36,254 nucleotides of DNA from assembly GCF_008042145.1 (NCBI RefSeq), contig NZ_RDBH01000114.1:12335-48588 (forward strand). The letters run 5' to 3'. The position numbers were made by a program, and so were the translations under genes. Under the pieces are notes generated by a model. It saw only the letters and a program-made list of their open reading frames with translations. It had not been told where the DNA came from and searched no databases. The DNA is from Streptomyces sp. adm13(2018) (GTDB lineage: Bacteria > Actinomycetota > Actinomycetes > Streptomycetales > Streptomycetaceae). Shown one piece after another: positions 23,524 through 30,674 of the stretch (the stretch's first letter is position 1; each line of letters starts with the position of its first letter).

Positions 23524-24444
23524 ATGCCTGACCAGGCATTTGACGGGGCATTCGAGGCGGCGGGCGCCGCACCGGGGGACGGTGCGGCGCCCGCCGTGCG
23601 CATCGAGGGCCTGTGGAAGAGATTCGGCCGGCAGATCGCGGTGAACGGCATCGGCCTGGAGCTGCCCGCCGGCCGGTTCATCGGGCTCGTGGGGCCCAAC
23701 GGCGCCGGCAAGACCACCACCCTCTCGATGATCACCGGCCTGCTCCGGCCCGACCAGGGACGCATCCAGGTCGCCGGGCACGACGTGTGGGCCGACCCCG
23801 AGTCGGTCGCCCGCGTCAAGGCCCGGATCGGCATCCTGCCCGAGGGCCTGCGGCTCTTCGAGCGGCTGTCCGGGCGGGAACTCCTCGCCTACAGCGGCCG
23901 GCTGCGGGGGCTGCCGGGCGCCGAGGTCGACAAGCGGGCCGCGCAGCTCCTCGACGTCCTCGACCTGACCGGCTCGCAGAACAAGCTGGTCGTCGACTAC
24001 TCGACCGGCATGCGGAAGAAGATCGGTCTCGCGGCGGCCCTCCTGCACAACCCGGAGGTGCTGTTCCTCGACGAACCCTTCGAGGGCGTCGACCCGGTCT
24101 CCGCGCAGACCATCCGCGGCGTCCTGGAGCGGTACACCGCCTCCGGCGCCACCGTCGTCTTCTCCAGCCACGTCATGGAGCTCGTCGAGTCGCTCTGCGA
24201 CTGGGTCGCCGTGATGGCCGCGGGCAGCATCCGCGCCCAGGGCACCCTCGCCGAGGTACGGGGGGACGCGCCCTCTCTGCAGGCGGCGTTCCTGGAACTG
24301 GTCGGCGCCAACGGACGCGCGGCCGCCGGGGACTCGCTGGACTGGCTGGGCGGGTCCGGCGCTTCGGGTGGAGCCGGCGCTTCGGGCGGCGCGGGTGGCA
24401 CCGGTACTCCGGGCGGGGCCGGCGTCTCGGGCGGGGCTCAGTGA
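23524..24444 (+). CDS. ABC transporter ATP-binding protein (exporter type)
   Basis: 306 residues. Walker A GPNGAGKTT (about 59-67), Q-loop region ARIGILPEGLRLFERLSG, signature YSTGMRKK, Walker B VLFLDEPFEGVD, and switch His in SSHVMELVE. The signature STGM is slightly unlike LSGGQ but usual for the CcmA/DRA subfamily. The last ~30 residues are a Gly/Ala/Ser repeat tail (SGASGGAGASGGAG...), probably not part of the ATPase fold. ATG 23524 follows GAGGGG. TGATG overlap (24442-24446) couples it to the membrane subunit, giving a two-gene exporter. Substrate unknown. Confidence 0.94.
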   Translation: MPDQAFDGAFEAAGAAPGDGAAPAVRIEGLWKRFGRQIAVNGIGLELPAGRFIGLVGPNGAGKTTTLSMITGLLRPDQGRIQVAGHDVWADPESVARVKARIGILPEGLRLFERLSGRELLAYSGRLRGLPGAEVDKRAAQLLDVLDLTGSQNKLVVDYSTGMRKKIGLAAALLHNPEVLFLDEPFEGVDPVSAQTIRGVLERYTASGATVVFSSHVMELVESLCDWVAVMAAGSIRAQGTLAEVRGDAPSLQAAFLELVGANGRAAAGDSLDWLGGSGASGGAGASGGAGGTGTPGGAGVSGGAQ

Positions 24445-26093
24445 TGAGTGTCCTCCCGACCGCGGCCACCACCGGCACCGCGAGCCCGGCCGGTCACGTC
24501 CCCTCCCTCACCTCCGTCTTCGTACGCCTCAAGCTGAGCCTGCTGCGGAACAGCCTGCGGCAGTCCGGCAGCCGCACGGCCGCGTACATCGTCTCGATCG
24601 TCTTCGGCGCCTTCTTCGCCGCGGCCCTCGTGCTGGGCTTCGTGCTCCTGCGGGGCCACGCGGACGCCGCCGACGTCGCGATCCTGCTCACCGGAGCCCT
24701 CGCGCTCGCCTGGGCGGTCATGCCGCTGTTCATCCCGAGCGGTGACGAGACCCTCGACCCGTCGCGGCTCGTCATGCTGCCGCTACGGCCCCGGCCGCTG
24801 GTCCGGGCACTGCTCGTGGCCTCCCTCGTGGCCGTCGGCCCCGTCCTCACCCTCGTCCTGGCCCTCGGCGCCGCGCTGTCCGTCGCGCACGGCGCGGCCG
24901 GCACGATCGTCGCCGTCCTCGCCGTACCGCTGACCGCGGTCACCTGCGTGGCGCTGTCCCGGGCCGTGGCCGCCGCCAACATCCGGCTGCTCACCTCCCG
25001 CAAGGGCCGAGACCTGGCCCTGCTCAGCGGCCTCGTCATCGCCGTCGGCATCCAGGTGGTCAACTTCGGCGCCCAGCGCCTGGGCGAGGCCGGCGGACTG
25101 GAGTCGCTGCGACCGGCGACCGCCGTCGTCGGCTGGCTGCCGCCGGCCGCCGCGATCGCCGCGGTCGACTCCGCGAGCCAGGGCGACCACGCGGTGGCGG
25201 CGGCCCGGCTGCTGCTCACCGCGGCCGCGCTCGCGGCGCTCGCGTACTGGTGGCAGCGGAGCCTCGTACGGCTGATGGTCGAGCCCGACGGGTCGACGAT
25301 CGGCGCGGGCTCCGACGCGGCCGTCAAGGAGAGGTCCGGCCGGGGGCTGCTCGCCCGCGTCCTGCCGGACGGGCGCACGGGAGCGGTCATGGAGCGCAGC
25401 CTGCGCTACCTGTGGCGCGACCCGAAGACCAAGGCCGGGGCCGTGACCTCGCTCGCGCTCGGTCTGATCGTCCCGCTGGTCAACGCGCTCCAGGGCACCG
25501 GCTCGATCTACTGGGCGTGCTTCGCGTCCGGGATGCTCGGCATGCTGATGTACAACCAGTTCGGGCAGGACACCTCGGCGTTCTGGATGGTCGCCCAGAC
25601 CATCTCGACGACGGCCGACGCGTACGCCGAGCTGCGGGCGCGGACGCTGGCCCTGCTCCTGGTCACCCTCCCGTACGCGGTCTTCGTCACGGTCGTCACG
25701 GTCGCCGTCCTCGGCGAGTGGAGCCGGCTCCCGGACGCCGTCGGCCTGGCGCTCGGCCTGCTGGGCGCGATGCTGGCGACGGGCTCGGTGGTCTCGGCCG
25801 TCTTCCCGTACTCGATCCCGCAGGACAGCGGCTACAAGAACGTCGCCCCCGGGCAGGGCGCCCTGGCGTGGATGTCGATCCTGGGCGGCATGCTCACGGC
25901 CCCGCTGCTGTGCGCGCCCCTGATCGGCGCGACGATCTATCTGCACGTCTCCGACCAGCAGTCGCTGCTCTGGCTGCTGTTCCCGGCCGGCACGCTCTAC
26001 GGCGCGCTCCTGGTGCTGCTCGGCCTCCGGGTGGCGGCGCCGCGGACGGTGAAGCGGCTGCCGGAGATCCTCGCGGCGGTCAGCAAGGGGTAG
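24444..26093 (+). CDS. ABC transporter permease
   Basis: 549-residue integral membrane protein with about 12 hydrophobic segments, partner of the ATPase just upstream (one-base TGATG overlap). The first segment follows a basic N-terminal region (FVRLKLSLLRNSLRQSGSRTAAYIVSIVFGAFFAAALVLGF). A cytoplasmic loop near the middle (SDAAVKERSGRGLLARVLPDGRTGAVMERSLRYLWRDPKTKAG) contains the R-Y-L-W-R-D-P motif typical of this family of actinobacterial permeases. The other notable segment is SIPQDSGYKNVAPGQGA. Family members are annotated as transporters of unknown substrate. A strong hairpin terminator follows 24 bp after the stop codon. Confidence 0.9.
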   Translation: MSVLPTAATTGTASPAGHVPSLTSVFVRLKLSLLRNSLRQSGSRTAAYIVSIVFGAFFAAALVLGFVLLRGHADAADVAILLTGALALAWAVMPLFIPSGDETLDPSRLVMLPLRPRPLVRALLVASLVAVGPVLTLVLALGAALSVAHGAAGTIVAVLAVPLTAVTCVALSRAVAAANIRLLTSRKGRDLALLSGLVIAVGIQVVNFGAQRLGEAGGLESLRPATAVVGWLPPAAAIAAVDSASQGDHAVAAARLLLTAAALAALAYWWQRSLVRLMVEPDGSTIGAGSDAAVKERSGRGLLARVLPDGRTGAVMERSLRYLWRDPKTKAGAVTSLALGLIVPLVNALQGTGSIYWACFASGMLGMLMYNQFGQDTSAFWMVAQTISTTADAYAELRARTLALLLVTLPYAVFVTVVTVAVLGEWSRLPDAVGLALGLLGAMLATGSVVSAVFPYSIPQDSGYKNVAPGQGALAWMSILGGMLTAPLLCAPLIGATIYLHVSDQQSLLWLLFPAGTLYGALLVLLGLRVAAPRTVKRLPEILAAVSKG

Positions 26094-26116
26094 TCGCCGG
26101 ACGCTCCGGACCGACA

Positions 26117-26142
26117 CGACGGCCCGCCCGGGCGGGCCGTCG
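26117..26142. terminator. Perfect 26-bp palindromic terminator
   Basis: CGACGGCCCGCCC and its exact complement, 13 bp each, abut with no spacer; in RNA the inner bases open to a 4-nt loop. Downstream of the ABC permease and upstream of the GNAT gene. Confidence 0.75.
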
Positions 26143-26217
26143 GGGGCGGTCCGTTGCAGGGCACCCCGGCCTCAATTCGGATGCGGGGCGGCCCGTGGTC
26201 TGCGATCCTCGCGCACC

Positions 26218-26709
26218 GTGACCTCTGAGACTTCCAGGACTTCCCGCGGCATCGACATCCACATACGGCGCGCCGGACCGGCCGACGCGACCGCGGCGGC
26301 CGAGGTGTGGCTGCGGTCCTTCGGGACCGCGCTGCCGACTGTTCGCCGCGCGCACGACGACGAGGCGGTGCGGGGCTGGTTCACCCATGTCGTCGTGCCG
26401 GAGTACGAGACCTGGGTGGCGGTGGCCGGGGAGGCCGGCGTGGTGGGGCTGCTCGTCCTCGACGACGGGGAGCTGGAGCAGCTGTACCTCGACCCGTCCT
26501 GGCAGGGCCGGGGGCTCGGCGACCGCTTCGTGGAGCTGGCCAAGCGGCAGCGCCCGGAGGGCCTGGGGCTCTGGACGTTCCAGGTCAACGGGCCGGCCCG
26601 GCGGTTCTACGAGCGGCACGGCTTCGTCGAGGCGGAACGGACCGACGGGCAGCGCAACGAGGAGCGCGAGCCGGACGTCCGCTATGTGTGGCGGCCCGCG
26701 GCGGCGTGA
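26218..26709 (+). CDS. GNAT-family N-acetyltransferase
   Basis: 163 residues. Starts IDIHIRRAGPADATAAAEVWLRSF; acetyl-CoA site in motif A LEQLYLDPSWQGRGLGDRFVELA (Q-x-R-G-L-G). Motif B region is LGLWTFQVNGPARRFYERHGFVEAERT, which contains the Asn and Tyr usual for this fold. Substrate unknown. GTG 26218 is the start; no clear ribosome site is present, and a GATCCT -10-like hexamer lies 8 bp ahead, so the mRNA may be leaderless. No co-transcribed partner. Confidence 0.9.
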   Translation: MTSETSRTSRGIDIHIRRAGPADATAAAEVWLRSFGTALPTVRRAHDDEAVRGWFTHVVVPEYETWVAVAGEAGVVGLLVLDDGELEQLYLDPSWQGRGLGDRFVELAKRQRPEGLGLWTFQVNGPARRFYERHGFVEAERTDGQRNEEREPDVRYVWRPAAA

Positions 26710-27094
26710 TCGGGCGGGGTGATCCGGCGGCGGCGGTCCGACCAGGGTCCGGCGGGGTGATCCGACGGCGGTCCGACGGGGGTCCGACGGGGGACTGTGC
26801 GGGAAGGCCACCGGGTGGGCCGGCTCGCCCGGGCGGTCGAGCTGGAGCTCACGGGCGAGGAGCGCGAGGTGCTGGCGCGCAGCGCCGCCCTGAAGGAGCG
26901 GCTCACCCCCCCGCCAGGGCCCCTCTTCCGGACCTCGGCGGTACGGAGTCTCCCCCGGCGGTACGGAAATCTCCCCAGCGGTACGCAGTCTCCCCCGGCG
27001 CGCAAACTCGTCCCCCGATTCCTGTCACACCTTCGCGGGCCGGTCCGTCAGTGGTGTGAAGGCGCCGCCCCGGACGCCGCGAAGGAGAGCAGCC
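26710..27094. other. Intergenic region with repeats and possible gene remnant
   Basis: 385 bp without a convincing full gene. It contains (i) an imperfect ~38-bp duplication rich in GGTCCGACGGGG (26713-26790); (ii) a short open stretch from GTG 26797 whose first ~36 residues (VGRLARAVELELTGEEREVLARS...) look like the last helix of a MarR-type regulator, without ribosome site or upstream domain; and (iii) three tandem 20-bp repeats (26937-26996) ahead of the AhpD-like gene. Confidence 0.5.
26937..26996. repeat. Three tandem 20-bp repeats upstream of AhpD-like gene
   Basis: Units at 26937-26956, 26957-26976 and 26977-26996 share (G/A)GCGGTACG(G/C)A(G/A)(T/A)... and end CTCCCC(C). The first holds the perfect dyad GGAG-T-CTCC. 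The 20-bp spacing places all copies on one face of the helix, as for clustered operator sites. They end about 100 bp before the ATG. Confidence 0.75.
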
Positions 27095-27619
27095 ATGACG
27101 CACCCCGACTCCACCACCACGACCGCCACCGCCCCCGCCGGCCCGATCTCCCGGATGCCCGACCCCGGTTCCCTCGTACCGGAGTTGAGCGAGGTCAGCG
27201 CCGCCCTCTTCCGGGCGACCGGGAACCGCTCGGTGCCGCGCGCCACGATGAGCCTGGTGCACCTGCGGGCCGGGCAGATCGTCGGCAACACCTATCTGAC
27301 GGTCCTGAACACCGGCTTCCTCCGCAAGGCCGGGGAGTCGGAGGAGCGCATCACCGCGGTCTCGTCCTGGCAGGACGCCCCGTACTTCACCGACGCCGAG
27401 CGCGCGGCCCTCGCGCTGGTGGAGGCCACTCTCCAGCCCGCCCCGCACGGCCGGGAGCGCGTCTCGGACGAGCTGTACGCCGAGGTGGCGAAGCACTACG
27501 ACGAGAAGGCGCTGGCCACCCTGACCATCGCCATCGGCCAGATCGGCTTCTTCATCGCCCTGGCCGTGATCGGCAAGCCGAAGCCGGTCGCCTCGCTCGC
27601 CGACGAGCAGTGGGACTGA
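27095..27619 (+). CDS. AhpD-fold (carboxymuconolactone decarboxylase-like) protein lacking the CxxC motif
   Basis: 174 residues from ATG 27095, 7 bp after GAAGGAG. After a Thr/Ala/Pro-rich start it follows the all-helical AhpD/CMD pattern: VPELSEVSAALFRATGN, MSLVHLRAGQIVGNTYLTVLNTGFLRKAGESEERI, DAPYFTDAERAALALVEA, KHYDEKALATLTIAIGQIGFFIALAVIG. Where AhpD-type proteins have Cys-x-x-Cys-x3-His, this one has Asn65, Leu68 and Asn72, so peroxide-reducing chemistry of the usual kind is not expected. The rest of the fold looks intact. It might be a ligand-binding or different-chemistry member. It ends at a strong shared terminator with the convergent secreted protein gene. Confidence 0.88.
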   Translation: MTHPDSTTTTATAPAGPISRMPDPGSLVPELSEVSAALFRATGNRSVPRATMSLVHLRAGQIVGNTYLTVLNTGFLRKAGESEERITAVSSWQDAPYFTDAERAALALVEATLQPAPHGRERVSDELYAEVAKHYDEKALATLTIAIGQIGFFIALAVIGKPKPVASLADEQWD

Positions 27620-27629
27620 CCCGGACGGG

Positions 27630-27667
27630 GAAGGCCCCCGCCCCGGGGATCCGGGACGGGGGCCTTC
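27630..27667. terminator. Bidirectional hairpin terminator
   Basis: GAAGGCCCCCG (27630-27640) pairs perfectly with CGGGGGCCTTC (27657-27667), with further CCCCGG/CCGGG pairing inside. Lies between convergent stops at 27619 and 27687. Confidence 0.85.
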
Positions 27668-27686
27668 GGCCTGCGGGTGCGGTGGG

Positions 27687-28907
27687 TCAGAACGCGCCGT
27701 TCAGGTTCCACCAGGTGTCGGTCTCCGGGGAGCCGGGGCCGAACTTTCCGGTGCCCGTGCCCTGGTAGAGGACCAGGGCGCCGGCGCCGCGGATCTCCGG
27801 GGAGACGAAGCCGCTGTTCGTGATCCCGGCGAGGTCGGCCTTGCCGTCGCCGTTGCGGTCGCCCACGGCCAGGAACGAGGCCATGACGTTCCAGCCGCTG
27901 CCCACGAGCGTGCGGGTGCCGAGGGCGCCCGGCTTGCCGGGGTACACCCAGAGCTTGCCCGTCGACGTCTCGCGGGCGAGCAGGTCGGCCTTGCCGTCGC
28001 CGGTCAGGTCGCCGGGCGCGGCCAGGGTGTTCATGACGTTCCAGCCGCCCGCGCCGATCAGCTTCCGCGCGCCGAGCGTGCCCGTGGACGTGCCCGGGTA
28101 CAGCCACAGCTTGCCCGTGGACTTCTCGACCGCGAGGAGGTCGGAGCGGCCGTCGCCGGACAGGTCACCGAAGGCGGTGACGCTGTTCATGACGTTCCAG
28201 CCGCCCGAGCCGATCAGCTTCCGGGCGCCGAGCGCGCCGGTGCCGGTGCCGGGGTACAGCCAGAGTCTGCCCGTGGACGCCTCGCGGGCCACGACGTCCT
28301 CGCGGCCGTCGCCGGTGAGGTCGCCGTGCCGGGTCAGCGCGTTCATGACGTTCCAGCCGCCGGCGCCGACCAGCTTGCCGGTGCCGTCGCCGGCCAGGAA
28401 CCAGAGGCGGCCGGCCTTGTCGCGGACCAGGACGTCCGCGGTGCGGTCGCCGTTGAGGTCGCCGAAGCCGCCGGCCTTGGGGGCCTGGTTCGCGTACCAC
28501 TCCGGGTAGGCGTCCATGGCGCACTCGCGTTCGGTGGGGACGAGCTTCACCGAGCTGACGGAGTTGCTGCCGGGGCCGCCCCACTCGCTGCCCGCGGGGT
28601 CCGGGTCCATGACGCCGATGCCGCCGTCGAGGCCGTGGTTCGGGTCGTCGTAGAGGCAGGCGAAGCCGCTGGTGCGGTTCATGACGGACCGGAACGTGTT
28701 GTCCCAGGTCCCGAGCGTCGCCACGCTCGCCTTCGTCTTGTACATCGCGCCGGACCCGTTGTCGGTCTTCCAGGCGCAGAAGTAGCCCGACGGGCAGTCG
28801 GCGACCGCGGCCTGTGCCGGGGCCGCGCCGGCGCCGAGGAGCCCGGCCGAGCTGAGCCCCAGCGCCGTGGCCACCGTGGCCAGGCGCCGCAGCATAGAAG
28901 TGCGCAT
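27687..28907 (-). CDS. Secreted protein: peptidase inhibitor I36-like domain plus FG-GAP/VCBS repeats
   Basis: 406 residues. Signal peptide 1-~34 (MRTSMLRRLA..., cleavage near AQAA). Residues ~37-90 resemble the I36/SMI-type domain (CPSGYFCAWKTDNGSG..., WDNTFRSVMNRTSGFACLYDDPNH), a beta-gamma-crystallin-like inhibitor fold. From ~155 to the end are five FG-GAP units of about 52 residues with Ca-binding D-x-x-G-D-x-x-x-D loops (GDLNGDRTADV, GDLTGDGREDV, GDLSGDGRSDL, GDLTGDGKADL, GDRNGDGKADL) and recurring GGWNVMN. The beta-propeller probably serves surface or ligand binding. ATG 28907 follows GGGAGGA. The DNA of the units is nearly identical (GTTCATGACGTTCCAGCCGC three times), suggesting recent amplification or gene conversion. 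Confidence 0.9.
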   Translation of the reverse strand: MRTSMLRRLATVATALGLSSAGLLGAGAAPAQAAVADCPSGYFCAWKTDNGSGAMYKTKASVATLGTWDNTFRSVMNRTSGFACLYDDPNHGLDGGIGVMDPDPAGSEWGGPGSNSVSSVKLVPTERECAMDAYPEWYANQAPKAGGFGDLNGDRTADVLVRDKAGRLWFLAGDGTGKLVGAGGWNVMNALTRHGDLTGDGREDVVAREASTGRLWLYPGTGTGALGARKLIGSGGWNVMNSVTAFGDLSGDGRSDLLAVEKSTGKLWLYPGTSTGTLGARKLIGAGGWNVMNTLAAPGDLTGDGKADLLARETSTGKLWVYPGKPGALGTRTLVGSGWNVMASFLAVGDRNGDGKADLAGITNSGFVSPEIRGAGALVLYQGTGTGKFGPGSPETDTWWNLNGAF

Positions 28908-29014
28908 GCAGTTCCTCCCTGAGGCGGCGCGGAGAAGGCCTCGAACGCGCCGCGAACAGGGAACGTACCCTGTCGCGCCCACGCCTCCGACAGGAGGGTC
29001 CCCGTCCCGCCGCC

Positions 29015-29102
29015 GACCGTCGGACGGCAGGCGGCCGACCGTCGGACGGCAGGCGGCCGACCGTCGGACGGCAGGCGGCCGGCCGTCGGACGGCAGGCGG
29101 CC
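29015..29102. repeat. Four tandem 22-bp repeats
   Basis: Unit at 29015-29036, 29037-29058, 29059-29080 (identical) and 29081-29102 (one change, A to G at the second base). Each contains the dyad CCGTC-G-GACGG followed by CAGGCGGCC. They lie about 110 bp upstream of the secreted protein gene and 90 bp downstream of the alpha/beta hydrolase stop, in a 283-bp gene-free region. The 22-bp period equals about two helical turns. Confidence 0.9.
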
Positions 29103-29190
29103 GAGAGGTGGCCGGGCCGCGTCCGATCGATGCCCGGCCCGCGTCCGGCCGTCGTCCGGGCATCTGCCCTCGCCCGTACGGGACTTCGTC

Positions 29191-30081
29191 CTACGAGGTC
29201 AGGACCCCGCTCAGGAAGGGGCCGACGGCCTCGCGCCAGGCGTCCGGGTGCTCGTAGTGGAGGAGGTGGCCGGCGTCGGGGATCTCCGCGTACGCCCCGT
29301 GGGGCAGCACCCGGACCATCTCCTGCGCCTCGGCGCGGCCCAACTCGCCGTCCAGGCCGCGGACGACCAGCGTCGGGCAGCGGACCTGGGCGAGGGACTC
29401 CCAGTGGGCGTCGTGCACCCAGGTCTCGCGGGAGGTCAGCATCTGCTCGGGGTCGAAGACCGGCCGCCAGCCGTCCGGGTGCTCGGTCATCACCTCGGCG
29501 AAGAAGGCGCCCCGGGCCGGGTTCGGGCGCTCGACCCACGGGTCGTCCTCGCCGAACCAGCGGCGGACCGCGTCGAGCGAGGGGAACGGGGCCGGCCAGC
29601 CGCGGAACCAGTCCCGCCACTCGCGCTGCGAGGCCGCGCCGAGCGCCGAGGCGCGCATGTCGCAGATGACGAGGGCGTGGACGAGGTCGGGCCGCTCGGC
29701 CGCCAGCTGCCAGGCGGTGAGGGCGCCCATGGAGTGGCCGATGAGGGTGACCGGGCCGAGGCCGAGCTGCTCGACCGCCGCCGCCGCGTCCGCCACATAG
29801 GCCTCTCGGGTGAAGGAGGCGGTGGGGGGCTTGTCGCTGTGCCCGTGGCCCCGCTGGTCGAGGGCGACGGTGCGGGGGCGGTGCGCGGGGCCCGCGGCCG
29901 CGTCGGGGTGCGCGGCCGCCGCCGCGAGGCGCTCGACCGCCGGGGACCAGTGGGCCGCGTGGCCCATCAGGCCGTGGAGGAGTAAGACGCCGGGTCCCGC
30001 CTGCGGGGCGGCCCCGGGCGTGAAGTCCCAGGCCGCCAGCCGTACGCCGTCGGCCCCGGTGACGTCGAGTCGTCGCGCCAT
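29191..30081 (-). CDS. Alpha/beta hydrolase
   Basis: 296 residues from ATG 30081 (MARRLDVTGADG) after GAGGGGGTG. Oxyanion motif HGLMGHAAHW (36-45), DQRGHGHSDKP (75-85), nucleophile elbow GHSMG with Ser117, acid near residue 240 (VRGLDGELGR), and catalytic His in PDAGHLLHYEHPDAW near 270. A cap domain (about 145-215, Trp-rich) separates the strands. Typical of MhpC/haloalkane dehalogenase-like esterases or ring-cleavage hydrolases; substrate not predictable. Transcribed away from dmdR1 on the same strand with 600 bp between, so a separate unit. Confidence 0.9.
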   Translation of the reverse strand: MARRLDVTGADGVRLAAWDFTPGAAPQAGPGVLLLHGLMGHAAHWSPAVERLAAAAAHPDAAAGPAHRPRTVALDQRGHGHSDKPPTASFTREAYVADAAAAVEQLGLGPVTLIGHSMGALTAWQLAAERPDLVHALVICDMRASALGAASQREWRDWFRGWPAPFPSLDAVRRWFGEDDPWVERPNPARGAFFAEVMTEHPDGWRPVFDPEQMLTSRETWVHDAHWESLAQVRCPTLVVRGLDGELGRAEAQEMVRVLPHGAYAEIPDAGHLLHYEHPDAWREAVGPFLSGVLTS

Positions 30082-30191
30082 CCCTGGCACCCCCTCTGCT
30101 TGCCGTCGAACCACGCCAGACTATCGAACTCGCATTCGAAAATGCGCTCCTGCCGCACAACACCCCTCGTTCGAGTGACAGGGCTCAAGGA
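30082..30191. other. Upstream region of hydrolase with CGAA hairpin
   Basis: Contains a perfect hairpin CGCATT-CGAA-AATGCG (30131-30146) about 50 bp upstream of the hydrolase ATG and a GATAGT -10-like hexamer on the minus strand near 30120-30125. No ORF is supported here. Confidence 0.4.
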
Positions 30192-30219
30192 TTGACGGCC
30201 GCTGCCGAGGGGAGATCTT
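30192..30219 (+). promoter_or_regulatory. Promoter-like sequence ahead of putative small RNA
   Basis: TTGACG (30192-30197), 16-bp spacer, GATCTT (30214-30219). The predicted start, about 30226, is just before the first of three hairpins. A second TTGACC (30261-30266) lies inside the transcript. Confidence 0.45.
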
Positions 30220-30225
30220 GAACGG

Positions 30226-30333
30226 GAGGCGGACCGCTCGGGGAAAACGGTCCGAGGGGATTGACCTTGAGAGCTCGGGGCTCCAGGTCAGCTCAGGGGA
30301 GGACAGGCCCCGGCGCCGAAAGGCGCCGGGGCC
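30226..30333 (+). ncRNA. Putative small RNA with three hairpins
   Basis: Three successive stem-loops: H1 CGGACCG/CGGTCCG (30230-30254, 11-nt loop); H2 GACCT...AGGTC enclosing GAGC/GCTC (30263-30289); H3 GGCCCCGGCGCC-GAAA-GGCGCCGGGGCC (30306-30333), a perfect 12-bp stem capped by a GNRA tetraloop that fits a terminator. The GAAA loop is on the plus strand (it becomes TTTC on the minus), which supports plus-strand transcription. No coding frame or downstream plus-strand gene is close, so a ~108-nt independent RNA is the simplest reading. Its target is unknown. Confidence 0.45.
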
Positions 30334-30630
30334 CTCAGCTGTCCGGGGTGGGCGGACACCGGCCACCGCCCGGGCCGCGCGGGCCGTTCGGGCGTCCACC
30401 CGGTGCCGTACGCCCCCGGGCGTCCGGGCCGCCGGGGCGGACGGCATCGGGCGTACGACTGTCTGCTGCACGGCCCCCACCCCTCCCCGGTATCGCACCA
30501 CGTTCGCTCCAGCGTGGCACGACCCGGGCGCGGGCGTAGCCATTCCGGCGTAAACCGGGGCGCACGAGGGCCGTCGCGCCCGTCGGGACCGCCGTACGGG
30601 CGTCGGGCGCGGACGGGCCGACACGACGAA
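30334..30630. other. Gene-free stretch, nothing convincing
   Basis: About 300 bp between the putative small RNA and the dmdR1 terminator. Open frames exist on both strands but are Arg/Pro/Gly-rich and lack ribosome sites. A weak CCACG/CGTGG inverted repeat lies near 30499-30518. No gene is supported. Confidence 0.5.
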
Positions 30631-30674
30631 GGGTGCCCCGCCGGACGTCGGACACGACGAACGGCGGGACACCC
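30631..30674 (-). terminator. Terminator candidate of dmdR1
   Basis: GGGTGCCCCGCC (30631-30642) and GGCGGGACACCC (30663-30674) pair at 11 of 12 positions around a 20-nt loop, 40 bp beyond the dmdR1 stop. Confidence 0.5.

Noticed and set aside
29015..29102. CRISPR-like array
   Set aside because: The 22-bp units are directly adjacent with no spacers, and no cas genes are present.
30121..30672. 183-codon minus-strand frame between hydrolase and dmdR1
   Set aside because: Arg/Pro/Ala-rich, no ribosome site, and it crosses the three strong hairpins of the putative small RNA and the dmdR1 terminator.
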